A DNA stretch of 26,623 bases from an uncultured Flavobacteriales bacterium (GCA_937925525.1 CALALS010000284.1:1-26623); one strand, 5' to 3'. Shown: positions 1 through 8,926, counted from the stretch's first letter. Notes: generated by a model from the sequence alone, not told the origin. Translations and numbers: made by a program.

Positions 1-165
1 AGCGAAGTAATCTTAATTCTATGCTTTTTCAGATTGCTTCTTCCGATAAATCGGAATCGCAATGACGATATGTGTAAGCGTCATTCCGCATTTGATGCGG
101 AAACGAAGTTCAGCGAAGCTAATCCATTTAAGATAGCTGGATGCCCGTTTTCACGAGCATGAAAG
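1..165. repeat. Palindrome-rich noncoding segment, probable dispersed repeat
   Basis: No ORF is credible here. The segment contains three short hairpins: TTCCGAT/ATCGGAA at 41-56 (2-nt loop), TTCCGCAT/ATGCGGAA at 84-102 (3-nt loop), and on the minus strand ATGCTCGT-GAAA-ACGGGCAT around 142-161. Read on the minus strand, 31-68 has the form CGTCATTGCGA...GAAGCAATCT, which I recall as a common dispersed intergenic motif in several bacterial phyla, including Bacteroidota. It lies 3' of the patatin gene. Copy number cannot be judged from one window. Confidence 0.45.
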
Positions 166-206
166 GAGGTGTAATTCTTAATTCTGCACTCTGAATTCTA
201 CATTGA

Positions 207-2492
207 TTAATGAAGTGCATTTCGGTTAAACAGGATGTATCCAAAGTGGAACAAGAAGCTAAAGGATTCTTCTCGGTTGCTGTAATAATTAAAGTTTACG
301 GCAATAGGGCCAAGCGGTGTGGTATATACAATAGAGCCCGAGTCAATTAAATAATTGACCGAAAAAGGGTCGCCTAGTTTAGCATTTCCCTGATTGTCTA
401 GTATTTGCTGGTAAGGTTGGAACAAGAAGCCTTCGGCTCGTACCTGAAAGTTTTTGTTTAACGCAAAGATGGCTCGTAAGCCTCCCGCACCGTAAGAAAA
501 ACTTCTCAGGTTTTGTAAGAAAAGTGTTTGCGATTCGGGTATGGGATTAAAAGCATTGGTGGCTAGTATGGTAGCGGTATAGTTTTGAAAAAACGGTTGA
601 TTGCTCCATTGTGCATCGGCAAAAATACCAAAGCGTAATTTGTGTTTGCTGTTAAAGTATTTTTCGTATCGGGCTTTGGCCACAAACCAGTAGGTAGTGT
701 TTTTATAAAGTGTTTTATTGCCAATGGCGGTAGAACCGGGAAGGGTTAATTCGTCTCCATACACAAAGCGTCCTTTCAGTCGTAAAAGACTTCCTTTATT
801 AGCATATTGCTTAAAGTTAAGTGAGTTTCTCTCATATTGAATAAAAGCGGTGTTGCCTGTAAATTCGGTAATGTCGGCAGTATCTACACTGGTAAAATCT
901 TCTCCCTGATAGTATTCATTTTTTAAATTAAAGTAAGCGCCACCCAATTCTATTTTGCCTTTGTAAGAAACGGGAAAGCCTATTTTTCCTTCTAAATAAT
1001 TGTCTCCCACAATAAGGTAAGATGGTTTTACATCTTCAAAAAAAGTGGTGTTGCTCTTAAAATAATCCCATTTGTTAAGGGTAAAGGCAGTAGAAAAATA
1101 AAAAGGGACTTTAAACGGAAAGTCAATTCTGGCTTCAGACCTAGCAGAACTATAAAACTTACCAAAGTAAGAGTTACCCGAAAGTGAAATACCTACTTTG
1201 CCTAAATAATTGTATTGTAAGCCCACATAACCTTCGTTAATGGGGCGTGAGGAGAAGTTACCGCCAAAGGAAACAAAGAGGTCACTTTCTTTCTTTACAT
1301 CCAGCACAAGCTTGTATTTGCCGCTTACAGGGTCATAAAATGCAGAAGGATAAACATATTTTATTTTTTCATCGGAAGTAAGCTTTCCGTATTCTTGCTT
1401 TAGCTGCTGAATGGTTACAGTATCTTTTTTGAACCCTAAAGATTTAAAGATGTAAGGAACTTCTTCTTTATCCACTCCGTTTACATAAATTTCATTAAAC
1501 ACAATGGGCGGCTTTGCTTTGTTAAATGCGTCTCGCTTTTTATCTACCAACAATTTAGGAGCAAATCTATTTACATAATAATTAATACTGTCAATTTCTT
1601 TCAGAGTGGCTTCATAACCAATGTTTATAATGTCTTTACCTTTATTAAAATCAAAGGTGCCTACTTCAGATACGTTGGGTTCTATTACTCTACCCTTTTC
1701 ACAAGTGATGGTATAGTCGGTTTCGCTTACCAACATACTTTTTACTTGTGATATAATATTGTCTTCATCGGGTGCGGGAAAATTATACGAAACATTAGAG
1801 CCAATTACATAATCGGGATTAAAGTCATCACACATAATGTCTGCTGGAAAGTTGTTGTACAAGCCACCGTCAAAAAGTAGTTTGCCATCTACTTTAATAG
1901 GCTTAATAAAGAAAGGGTAGGAGATAGAAGCCCTAATGGCAGTAGATAAATTACCTGAATTAAATTTTACTTGTTTTTTATCTTCAATGTCTGAAGCTAT
2001 GCATCTAAATGGAATGAATAAACTATCAAAGTTGTAGTTAGATTTTGCGGAAGCAGAGCTAAACATTTCCATCATGGCAAAATCTATGGCTACAGGAGAA
2101 ATAATGTTGGTGGGTAAGCTTTGTTGCAAAATAGTATCTAGCTGTACTTTAAAAGTAATCCAGGAAGCGTCATCGTCTTTTTTCTTGATGTAATAAAGGT
2201 ACTTATCGTCTAATATACCTGCTGCAAGTTTTTTCATTTGGTCAGAGGTAAAAAGGGCGGCTATTTCATCAGGAGAATAACCTGCCGCATATAACCCACC
2301 AACTAATGCTCCCATAGAGGTTCCTGTAATATAATCGATTGGAATGTTGTTTTCTTCCAATGCCTTTAGAACACCAATGTGTGCCATGCCGCTGGCACCA
2401 CCACCGCTTAATACCACACCTACGGTTTGTGAAGTAGCAGAAACTGCAAGTAAGCAAAGCAAGGCTAATATGGAAGTTTTAAGCGTATTCAC
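207..2492 (-). CDS. Patatin-like phospholipase fused to an outer-membrane beta-barrel (BamA/D15-like)
   Basis: Predicted outer-membrane protein of 761 residues with an exposed or periplasmic lipid acyl hydrolase domain. A signal peptide covers about residues 1-22. The patatin domain follows (about 24-225), with the oxyanion loop GGGASG (30-35), nucleophile motif GTSMG (Ser59) and the DGG dyad aspartate (Asp208). A POTRA-like segment follows (about 328-400, IVFNEIYVNG...), then an aromatic-rich beta-barrel to the C-terminus. This order matches the PlpD/FplA-type patatin-POTRA-barrel architecture, where the barrel anchors or exports the hydrolase. The start codon is GTG, preceded by GAAAGA, 4 nt after the stop of the upstream BtuF-like gene, so it is the last gene of a three-gene minus-strand operon. 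All catalytic residues are present. The substrate is not visible from sequence. Confidence 0.9.
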   Translation of the reverse strand: MNTLKTSILALLCLLAVSATSQTVGVVLSGGGASGMAHIGVLKALEENNIPIDYITGTSMGALVGGLYAAGYSPDEIAALFTSDQMKKLAAGILDDKYLYYIKKKDDDASWITFKVQLDTILQQSLPTNIISPVAIDFAMMEMFSSASAKSNYNFDSLFIPFRCIASDIEDKKQVKFNSGNLSTAIRASISYPFFIKPIKVDGKLLFDGGLYNNFPADIMCDDFNPDYVIGSNVSYNFPAPDEDNIISQVKSMLVSETDYTITCEKGRVIEPNVSEVGTFDFNKGKDIINIGYEATLKEIDSINYYVNRFAPKLLVDKKRDAFNKAKPPIVFNEIYVNGVDKEEVPYIFKSLGFKKDTVTIQQLKQEYGKLTSDEKIKYVYPSAFYDPVSGKYKLVLDVKKESDLFVSFGGNFSSRPINEGYVGLQYNYLGKVGISLSGNSYFGKFYSSARSEARIDFPFKVPFYFSTAFTLNKWDYFKSNTTFFEDVKPSYLIVGDNYLEGKIGFPVSYKGKIELGGAYFNLKNEYYQGEDFTSVDTADITEFTGNTAFIQYERNSLNFKQYANKGSLLRLKGRFVYGDELTLPGSTAIGNKTLYKNTTYWFVAKARYEKYFNSKHKLRFGIFADAQWSNQPFFQNYTATILATNAFNPIPESQTLFLQNLRSFSYGAGGLRAIFALNKNFQVRAEGFLFQPYQQILDNQGNAKLGDPFSVNYLIDSGSIVYTTPLGPIAVNFNYYSNREESFSFLFHFGYILFNRNALH

Positions 2493-2496
2493 TCTT

Positions 2497-3297
2497 TCAA
2501 ATATAGTATTGATTTCGTAATTGAGAAAAATACGGGAAGCACTTTAACAATCGGTTGCCATACCATGAAAACATTTCTCCGTCAACCAACATTACTTTTG
2601 TATCGGGTAATTCTTGCTGAAGTTTATTTAAGTGCTCTTCTTTAAACGGGAATGGTTCGGTGGAAAGCAACAAGTAATCTAACTCTTTTTCTTTTAACTC
2701 ATTTAGCGTTACCTCCGGGTATCTGTCTTTCTGTTCAAAGCTATTTTGTAATCCAAAGATAGATATCATTTCATGAATAAAGGTGTTGTTTCCAACCGCC
2801 ATAAATGGTTCTTGCCAAATGAGATAAGCGCAAGTTTTTTTAGTTTTTGGATGCGTCTTTTCAAATTGTTCTTTTGCAGTAGCTATTCCGTTAATCAGTT
2901 GTTCTGACTTTAACTTGGTATTTGTCATTTTACCAATATCTGCTATCATTTCTAAAGCTTCATTAAAGTTGTTTATGTCGCTTGTGTAAACGCAAAATTG
3001 CTTTTGTAATTGCCTTACATGATGCGCCAGGTTTTCTTCTTTGTTGGCAATAATTAAATCGGGTTGTAATGATTTAATTAACTCTAAATTGAGGTTTTTA
3101 GTGCCTCCTATTTTTTGTTTGGAAGAAAGCCATTCTTTGGGATGAACGCAAAACTTAGTGATGCCAATTACTTCTTCTTCTAAACCTAAGTAGTGAAGCA
3201 GTTCCGTTTGTGACGGAACCAGCGAAATGATTTTTTTGGGAATAGCCTTAAGAGTAAACGTGTGTTGAATTTGGTCGGTAAACTCTTTCGGAAACAT
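2497..3297 (-). CDS. Cobalamin/metal-binding periplasmic-binding-like protein (BtuF-like, helical backbone fold)
   Basis: 266 residues with the start of the BtuF/FepB-like metal-receptor fold: KIISLVPSQTELLHYLGL (about 23-40), then VIGIT and FCVHPKEW, then the second-lobe segment LELIKSLQPDLIIAN. Family members bind vitamin B12, heme or iron-siderophore for an ABC importer. Two things are odd. The N-terminus (MFPKEFTDQIQHTF) has no signal peptide or lipobox, and no permease or ATPase gene is adjacent. It starts 2 nt after the stop of the cystathionine beta-synthase-like gene and ends 4 nt before the patatin gene, so co-transcription is likely. A cytoplasmic or partner-dependent role is possible. 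The ligand is an inference from family resemblance only. Confidence 0.8.
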   Translation of the reverse strand: MFPKEFTDQIQHTFTLKAIPKKIISLVPSQTELLHYLGLEEEVIGITKFCVHPKEWLSSKQKIGGTKNLNLELIKSLQPDLIIANKEENLAHHVRQLQKQFCVYTSDINNFNEALEMIADIGKMTNTKLKSEQLINGIATAKEQFEKTHPKTKKTCAYLIWQEPFMAVGNNTFIHEMISIFGLQNSFEQKDRYPEVTLNELKEKELDYLLLSTEPFPFKEEHLNKLQQELPDTKVMLVDGEMFSWYGNRLLKCFPYFSQLRNQYYI

Positions 3298-3299
3298 TA

Positions 3300-4658
3300 C
3301 TAAGCTAAAGCTTCAATTAAATCATGCATGGTAATAATATGATGACTGCCATCACCATTTTTTACCAGCACGGCTTTATTGTCTTTGTTAATATACTTAG
3401 ATATTTCATCAATTTCAGCGTTTGAAGCTACAACCGGAAATGGCGCATCCATCACTTCACTTACCTTTTTGTAACGAAGTTCGTTATCTGCCAAAACTTT
3501 AGAAAATAGCTTGCCGTTATCTACGGAGCCTACAAAGTTTCCGTTATCGGTTACCGGTATTTGTGAAATATCGTAATTGGTCATTTTAATTAGGGCATCA
3601 GATACTTTGCTGTTGGCATCTACCGTAATCAAATTTTTGTCAGCATGTTTACTAATTAACTGTGAAGCTTTAGGTTTTTCTCTGTCTAAGAACCCTCTTT
3701 CTCTCATCCAGTCATCATTGTATATTTTACCAACATAACGGCTACCATGGTCATGAAATAATACCACTACCACATCATCTTTGGTAAGCTGGTCTTTCAT
3801 TTGTAATATACCTTGCATAGCCGAACCGCTTGAGTTTCCAAGGAATAAGCCTTCTTCTTTTGCTAGCCTTCTGGTCATTACGGCAGCGTCTTTGTCGGTT
3901 ACTTTTTCAAAATGGTCAATTAAGTCAAAATCTACATTTTTGGGTAAAATGTCTTCACCAATTCCTTCGGTGATGTATGGGTAAATTTCTTTTTCGTCAA
4001 AGATTCCTGTTTCATGATATTTTTTGAATACCGAACCATAGGTGTCAATTCCCCAAATCTTTACATTAGGATTTTGTTCTTTAAGGTATTTTGCAATTCC
4101 TGAAATACAGCCACCTGTTCCCACACCCACTACAAAATGAGTGATTTTACCTTCTGTTTGTTCCCAAATTTCGGGTCCTGTTGTTTCGTAATGAGCCAGT
4201 CTGTTTGAAAGATTGTCATATTGGTTAGGATAGAATGAGTTAGGAATTTCTTCACTTAATTTTCTTGCAACGGAGTAATACGACCTTGGGTCTTCGGCAG
4301 CCACATTGGTAGGACAAACAATTACTTCGGCACCAACGGCTCGCAATATGTCCATTTTTTCTTTTGACTGTTTATCAGTGGTTGTACAAATTAATTTATA
4401 GCCTTTTACGATAGCAGCCAATGCTAAACCCATTCCAGTATTGCCCGATGTTCCTTCTATAATGGTTCCGCCCGGTTTTAGTTTTCCTTCTTTTTCAGCA
4501 TCTTCTACCATTTTAAGTGCCATACGGTCTTTTACTGATTGACCAGGATTAAAGTATTCTACTTTGGCTAAAACAGTGGCAGGAAAATCTTTCGTGATTT
4601 TATTAATTCTAACAAGTGGAGTATTTCCAATGGTTTCTAAAATATTATTGTAAATCAT
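3300..4658 (-). CDS. Cystathionine beta-synthase-like PLP enzyme with C-terminal CBS domain pair
   Basis: 452 residues from the chosen start (MIYNNILETIGNTPL). The fold-II PLP domain covers about 1-320: GNTPLVRI near the N-terminus, the Schiff-base lysine in GQSVKDRMAL (Lys43), phosphate-binding loops EGTSGNTG and GTGGCISG, and the GNSSGSAMQG segment. A pair of CBS domains (about 335-452) follows, as in cystathionine beta-synthases; plain cysteine synthases lack them. It should condense serine or O-acetylserine with homocysteine or sulfide in transsulfuration or cysteine synthesis. The open frame continues 22 codons further upstream, but that extension has no family resemblance and runs through a TAnnTTTG promoter element at 4685-4692, so the ATG at 4656-4658 is preferred. 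First gene of an operon with the BtuF-like and patatin genes. Confidence 0.9.
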   Translation of the reverse strand: MIYNNILETIGNTPLVRINKITKDFPATVLAKVEYFNPGQSVKDRMALKMVEDAEKEGKLKPGGTIIEGTSGNTGMGLALAAIVKGYKLICTTTDKQSKEKMDILRAVGAEVIVCPTNVAAEDPRSYYSVARKLSEEIPNSFYPNQYDNLSNRLAHYETTGPEIWEQTEGKITHFVVGVGTGGCISGIAKYLKEQNPNVKIWGIDTYGSVFKKYHETGIFDEKEIYPYITEGIGEDILPKNVDFDLIDHFEKVTDKDAAVMTRRLAKEEGLFLGNSSGSAMQGILQMKDQLTKDDVVVVLFHDHGSRYVGKIYNDDWMRERGFLDREKPKASQLISKHADKNLITVDANSKVSDALIKMTNYDISQIPVTDNGNFVGSVDNGKLFSKVLADNELRYKKVSEVMDAPFPVVASNAEIDEISKYINKDNKAVLVKNGDGSHHIITMHDLIEALA

Positions 4659-4684
4659 TTCGCTTTTGTAAAATTTTTGAGCTG

Positions 4685-4692
4685 CAAAGGTA
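4685..4692 (-). promoter_or_regulatory. Bacteroidota -7 box for the cystathionine beta-synthase operon
   Basis: Minus strand TACCTTTG matches TAnnTTTG, 26 nt before the chosen ATG. A TTTA lies 22 nt upstream as a weak -33 candidate. This supports the shorter protein start. Confidence 0.5.
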
Positions 4693-4732
4693 TCAAATAC
4701 TTCTAAGAGATAAGTAAAGAGCAATTAGTTTT

Positions 4733-4740
4733 TATCTTTG
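4733..4740 (+). promoter_or_regulatory. Bacteroidota -7 box for mgtE
   Basis: TATCTTTG matches TAnnTTTG and ends 11 nt before the mgtE ATG, giving a very short predicted leader. No clear -33 TTG is seen at the usual distance. Confidence 0.5.
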
Positions 4741-4751
4741 CGGGCAATAAA

Positions 4752-6104
4752 ATGTTTGAAAATAAAGAAGACATATTAGAAAAGCTGGAAGCGATTCTTC
4801 AAACCAAACAGAAAGATGCTGTTGAATCTTTGTTTGAAGTCTTGCACCCTGCTGATATTGCTGAATTATTAGAAGATGTTTCTGATGAAGAGTTGATTTT
4901 TGTTTTTGATGCATTTTCTTCCAAGTTGGCATCTGATGTTTTGGTGGAGATGGACGAAAATTCCATCAAAAAAATATTGTTGGGTTTTGAATCGCATGAA
5001 ATAGCCAACTTTTTGTCTACTCATGTAGATACTGATGATGCGGCTGACGTTTTAAGTTTACTTTCTGAAGAAAAAAGGGAAGAGATTATTCGCTCTATTG
5101 AAGATGTTGACCATGCCAGTGACATAGTAGATTTATTGCATTATGATGAAAACTGTGCCGGTGCATTAATGGCAAAAGAGTTTATCGTAGCCAATGTAGA
5201 CTGGACAAGAGAGCAATGTATAGATGAGGTAAGAAAGCAAGCAGAGAATGTTACGGATGTATATACTATTTATGTGGTAAATGCTAAAAATGTTTTGTTG
5301 GGAAGGCTTTCATTAAAGCGTTTGTTATTAGCATCTGAATATCAAAAAGTATCTGATTTTTATAAAACGGAAATTCAATCGGTAAAGGCTACTGCGAAGA
5401 GTGAAGTGGTGGTTCAAATTATGGAAAAATATGACTTAGTTGTACTTCCTGTGGTGGATGAATTAAATAGATTGATCGGAAGAATTACTATTGATGATGT
5501 GGTGGATGTAATGCAAGAAGAGGCAGAGAAAGATTACCAAATGGCTTCGGGTATTTCTGAAAATGTAACCACTGATGATACCGTTTGGACTATTACTCGT
5601 GCAAGATTGCCTTGGCTATTAATTGGTTTGGTAGGAGGAATATTAGGCGCGAAAGTAATCGGTTTGTTTGAGCATCAACTTTCCGAATATACCGAGCTGG
5701 CATTTTTTATTCCGTTGATTGCTGCAATGGGCGGAAATGTGGGAGTACAGTCTTCTGCTATTATTGTACAGGCATTGGCGAAAGACGTAAATGAAATAAC
5801 AGCCATTCTGCCGAGATTATTAAAAGAATTAAGTGTGGCGGTTGTAAATGGCCTAATTTGTTCTGCTGTACTTTTCCTTTACAATTTTATTTTTTCTGAT
5901 TCTTATTTATTGGGGTTAACGCTAGCCGTTTCTTTAATGACAGTTATTCTTTTTGCCGGAATATTTGGGGCATTAGTTCCTATGATTTTAAATCGTTATA
6001 AAATTGATCCCGCTCTCGCTACAGGCCCATTTATCACTACCGTAAATGATGTGTTGGGCTTATTTATGTATTTTATTATCGGGAACTGGATTTATATTAA
6101 TTAG
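4752..6104 (+). CDS. mgtE: Magnesium transporter/channel MgtE
   Basis: 450 residues, the normal length for MgtE, an inner-membrane Mg2+ channel gated by cytosolic Mg2+. Domains in order: acidic superhelical MgtE N domain (about 1-135, with HPADIAELL), tandem CBS domains (about 136-256, starting near GALM), connecting helix, then five predicted membrane helices (about 287-450). Pore-region motifs are visible: MGGNVGVQSS (326-335) and DPALATGPFITTVND (419-433), whose last Asp corresponds to the selectivity aspartate of the family. Divergent from the cystathionine beta-synthase-like operon, with its own -7 box at 4733-4740. Its 3' end overlaps the convergent glycosyltransferase gene by 8 bp. Confidence 0.95.
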   Translation: MFENKEDILEKLEAILQTKQKDAVESLFEVLHPADIAELLEDVSDEELIFVFDAFSSKLASDVLVEMDENSIKKILLGFESHEIANFLSTHVDTDDAADVLSLLSEEKREEIIRSIEDVDHASDIVDLLHYDENCAGALMAKEFIVANVDWTREQCIDEVRKQAENVTDVYTIYVVNAKNVLLGRLSLKRLLLASEYQKVSDFYKTEIQSVKATAKSEVVVQIMEKYDLVVLPVVDELNRLIGRITIDDVVDVMQEEAEKDYQMASGISENVTTDDTVWTITRARLPWLLIGLVGGILGAKVIGLFEHQLSEYTELAFFIPLIAAMGGNVGVQSSAIIVQALAKDVNEITAILPRLLKELSVAVVNGLICSAVLFLYNFIFSDSYLLGLTLAVSLMTVILFAGIFGALVPMILNRYKIDPALATGPFITTVNDVLGLFMYFIIGNWIYIN

Positions 6105-7674
6105 ATTGAACTAAACTCTTTACGTCAATCAATTTTACATTTTTATTATTAACTAAGTAATTTGGTAATTGTCCATAATCAAACACTAAAACCTTATATT
6201 TTTTTGCCAACACCTCATTAATTTGCTCTTGTGTGGGGATAAACTCAAAACAATTATGATTAGTGTAAAACATTGTACTTATGTTTCCGTGTGTAGTAAT
6301 TTTTACATTGAATAAAAGTTGGTCTGATTGGTTGTAATTTTCTAAAAGGTGATGAATTACTTTTTGTTCCGCTAAATGAAGTGCTCTATCATGATTTTTG
6401 TGAATATTTGAAAACGTATGTAGCTCAATTACTCTCGGAAACTTAAAGGTATCCCAACAAAACCATATAAAAAGCAAACAAATTATGGTTTCTGCCACTA
6501 GTTTTTTATGAATGTAAATCAATAATTTTTCTCTGATAAAAAATAAAAGTGAGATAAATCCTAAAAAGATAAAGGGACTTACTACATAAGGATAGGCTAA
6601 CATTTTAGTAGGGGAGAGAGTAAACAGACCATAGATAATAACTACTGAGCTTACTATTAAAATTTTATATTCTTTTGCTTTGGTTTGAAGGGTAAGAAGC
6701 ACTATGCCTATTATGGGAATAATAAAGTAACCAATATTTTGCCCGTAGAGCGTTTGCAGCTTGTCGAAATGATAAATCCATGTGCCACTATGTCCTTCTA
6801 CTACTTCAAACAATCTTTTTGAATTCATTTTATACTCATACAATGCTTCTGACGGAAACTCATTGAAAATATAGATTTGCCATGGAAGGAAAACAACAAC
6901 ACTTACTAACCCGGAAATAACCAAAGGAATGAAGTCCTTAATAAAAAATCTATTTCCATTAATTTTACTAAGAATTGTGATTGTCCAAATTGGGAAAATT
7001 AGAAGACCAAGTAGCCACTTAACCAAAACAGCTGCTCCTGCCGCAAACCCTATAAGTATAATCCATTTTAATTTTTTAGTCTGGACATACTTAATCCATG
7101 CCCAAAAACTAAGTGTAACGTAAAATAAAAATGCTACATCATTATGATCTGTGGGAAAGTGGTCAGAAATTAATTCAAGTGAGAAGTGAGATAATGAAAA
7201 TAAAAAAGCGGCTAAAAAACCGGTTTTAAAATTGACTAAATTTTTTCCAATCTGAAATACTAATAATGTAGTTAGGGTATGTAAAATTATACTTGGAAGT
7301 CTAACAGCAAGTGCATTTAGTCCAAATAATTTAATAGAAAGAGCAATTTGCCATAGAAATAAAGGCTGTTTGTGCAACCATATATGATTGTATGCCCAGT
7401 TACTTTTTTCGTAACCAAACAGAGGATTTTCTATTAATATTGGTTTTAAAGGGTGTTGAGTTAAGCTTTTAGCTACTAATGCATGAAAACGTTCGTCCCA
7501 CACATTCAGAAAAGGGTCAAGGTTGGCTACAAAAAAGGCTGTAAAAAAGGAAGCAAGTAGTAATAATATTACAGAAAGCTTTTCTTTTTTTAAGTAAAAT
7601 GAAATAGAGGAAAAAATATAAAAGGTAATGGCTATAAGTAAAGGGCAAGTCTCATGTAAAGTGAAATATTTCAT
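6097..7674 (-). CDS. GT39/PMT_2-like integral membrane glycosyltransferase
   Basis: 525 residues with about ten or more hydrophobic helices and little soluble sequence except the C-terminus. The N-terminal part has the hallmark of the ArnT/PMT (GT-C) fold: an Asp-Glu pair in the first extracytoplasmic loop (WDERFHALVAKSL, Asp60-Glu61) followed by KQPLFLW and AVRLPSII. Such enzymes transfer a sugar from a polyprenyl-phosphate donor to lipid A, protein or polysaccharide outside the inner membrane. It stands alone, with a -7 box at 7691-7698 and a convergent 8-bp overlap with mgtE. No polysaccharide cluster is adjacent, so donor and acceptor are unknown. Confidence 0.8.
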   Translation of the reverse strand: MKYFTLHETCPLLIAITFYIFSSISFYLKKEKLSVILLLLASFFTAFFVANLDPFLNVWDERFHALVAKSLTQHPLKPILIENPLFGYEKSNWAYNHIWLHKQPLFLWQIALSIKLFGLNALAVRLPSIILHTLTTLLVFQIGKNLVNFKTGFLAAFLFSLSHFSLELISDHFPTDHNDVAFLFYVTLSFWAWIKYVQTKKLKWIILIGFAAGAAVLVKWLLGLLIFPIWTITILSKINGNRFFIKDFIPLVISGLVSVVVFLPWQIYIFNEFPSEALYEYKMNSKRLFEVVEGHSGTWIYHFDKLQTLYGQNIGYFIIPIIGIVLLTLQTKAKEYKILIVSSVVIIYGLFTLSPTKMLAYPYVVSPFIFLGFISLLFFIREKLLIYIHKKLVAETIICLLFIWFCWDTFKFPRVIELHTFSNIHKNHDRALHLAEQKVIHHLLENYNQSDQLLFNVKITTHGNISTMFYTNHNCFEFIPTQEQINEVLAKKYKVLVFDYGQLPNYLVNNKNVKLIDVKSLVQSN

Positions 7675-7690
7675 TCATCAGTATTTCAAC

Positions 7691-7698
7691 CAAAGTTA
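7691..7698 (-). promoter_or_regulatory. Bacteroidota -7 box for the GT39-like gene
   Basis: Minus strand TAACTTTG fits TAnnTTTG and ends 16 nt before the start codon at 7672-7674. Confidence 0.45.
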
Positions 7699-7721
7699 AA
7701 TTTCTTTACTTAATAAATATA

Positions 7722-7769
7722 AAAAAGGGTAGCAAATCTTAAACCTAAAACTATGTTGTGAGCTACCCC
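7722..7769 (-). terminator. Probable rho-independent terminator of the 7835 gene
   Basis: Inverted repeat GGGTAGC (7727-7733) and GCTACCC (7762-7768) with a long 28-nt loop. On the minus strand the distal arm is followed by TTTTTT. It lies about 65 nt past the stop of the 7835-8254 gene. A second small hairpin (CGATAC/GTATCG) sits at 7787-7805 between them. Confidence 0.5.
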
Positions 7770-7834
7770 TTCTGTTTGATTGGATGCGATACTTGTTAGG
7801 TATCGAGTATATAAAGAACGATTTTTAGTAATAA

Positions 7835-8254
7835 TTATTTAAAAAAGTGAATGTACGATTGGTCGGCTATTACATGTACTTTTTCAGGAAATTCCGCATG
7901 AACAATTAGTTTGTTCTCATGATGTTGTTCCAAACTTTTAATTTTTTCTTTATCTAGCATTAAGATGGTAGTGCTACCGTAATGGTCAACTGTATCTAAC
8001 AAAACTTCATCATTAAATTCGCATTGCCAATGTGTTGCTTTTACTTCCTCTTTGTAATTGATTTCTAACTTTGGAATTTGGTAAAAATGATGTTCGCCAA
8101 TACCTTCAAAGTCAAAAACTAGTCTTAGCATACCACCTTCTAAGTAAAGGTCTTCGTTAAGAATTCCTAATTCTTTAAATGATATTTTTCCTGCTACAGG
8201 CTCTGTAAATTTTACTTTTACTTCTCCCGGGTTTATTTCTACTGATTGTGTCAT
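7835..8254 (-). CDS. Small protein of unknown function
   Basis: 139 residues from the chosen start (MTQSVEINPGEVKVKF). No signal peptide, membrane segment or recognised motif. The composition suggests a mostly beta cytosolic protein with many charged residues and several His (GEHHFYQIP, LEQHHENKL). I do not recognise the family. The open frame continues 28 codons upstream, but that part (MIAIIFNYDYPHFF...) is Phe/Tyr-rich, unlike the rest, and spans a palindrome at 8326-8337, so the internal ATG is preferred. It lies 107 nt downstream of the smr gene on the same strand and could be its operon partner. A hairpin plus T-run at 7722-7769 follows. Confidence 0.7.
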   Translation of the reverse strand: MTQSVEINPGEVKVKFTEPVAGKISFKELGILNEDLYLEGGMLRLVFDFEGIGEHHFYQIPKLEINYKEEVKATHWQCEFNDEVLLDTVDHYGSTTILMLDKEKIKSLEQHHENKLIVHAEFPEKVHVIADQSYIHFFK

Positions 8255-8325
8255 ATACTTAATTTTATGATACAATGTTAGATGAAAGCGTAAGGTAAAA
8301 AAATGAGGATAGTCATAATTGAATA

Positions 8326-8337
8326 TGATAGCTATCA
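8326..8337. repeat. 12-bp perfect palindrome upstream of the 7835 gene
   Basis: TGATAGCTATCA is perfectly self-complementary and lies 72-83 nt upstream of the preferred start, in the short smr-7835 intergenic region. It could be an operator half-site pair, but there is no second copy or known regulator in the window. Confidence 0.3.
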
Positions 8338-8361
8338 AGAAAAGATAAAGTATTGATTCAC

Positions 8362-8919
8362 CTAGCTAAATAGACCTCTTATGTTGACTTGAGTAGCGCC
8401 AAATCCGTATTCTTTGTAAGAGCCGTCTTCATATTCTACATCACCCAATCCATTAAGGTAAGTTCTGATTTCTGCTTTTAGTTTGCCTTCACCTACACCA
8501 TGAATAATCACTAAGTTGGGAATACGAGCTCTGCGAGCTTCATTCAAGCACTTTTTAAAGTAGGTCATTTGGTAACTCAACTTTTCATGATGCTCAAGCT
8601 TATTCGGATATTCTACCAATTCTTCAATATGCAAATCAATTTCTACTACGTTTCTTTTATTCTTTTTTGAAGGAGTGCTCAAATGTTTTTTGAGATACTT
8701 TAAGCTTGATTTTTTTTGAGGTGTTTTATCTGCTTTAGGTTGAAATACAATCGGTTCTTTTGTGTCTATTACCACTTTTACCAGTTCATTCACGGGATAA
8801 TGGTATTCAAAGCCTTCTTCGGTTTTTATCAAAACCATTTCGGTGTTGATAACCTTTATAACAGTAGCTTCGCCTACATCGTTCAAAAACTTAACTTTAT
8901 CTCCTGAATGAAAGCTCAT
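8362..8919 (-). CDS. Smr-domain protein with N-terminal SH3/KOW-like domain
   Basis: 185 residues. Residues 3-50 (GDKVKFLNDVGEATVIKV) resemble a small barrel of SH3/KOW type, similar to the domain before Smr in Bacteroidota DUF2027-type and MutS2-like proteins. A basic Lys-rich linker (about 63-90) follows. The C-terminal Smr domain runs from 92 to 182, with the DLH motif (95-97) and HGVGEGKLK (140-148) of Smr nucleases. Family members bind or nick DNA, or act as endonucleases on mRNA at collided ribosomes. Which role applies here cannot be told. The start lies only 7 nt from a minus-strand TAATTTTG box (8927-8934), implying a nearly leaderless transcript. It is divergent from the NUDIX gene, with 22 nt between the start codons. 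Confidence 0.88.
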   Translation of the reverse strand: MSFHSGDKVKFLNDVGEATVIKVINTEMVLIKTEEGFEYHYPVNELVKVVIDTKEPIVFQPKADKTPQKKSSLKYLKKHLSTPSKKNKRNVVEIDLHIEELVEYPNKLEHHEKLSYQMTYFKKCLNEARRARIPNLVIIHGVGEGKLKAEIRTYLNGLGDVEYEDGSYKEYGFGATQVNIRGLFS

Positions 8920-8926
8920 GGTAGCG

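Noticed and set aside
4659..4724. 22-codon N-terminal extension of the cystathionine beta-synthase-like protein
   Set aside because: It covers the TAnnTTTG promoter box and has no counterpart in the family, which begins close to the GNTPL motif.
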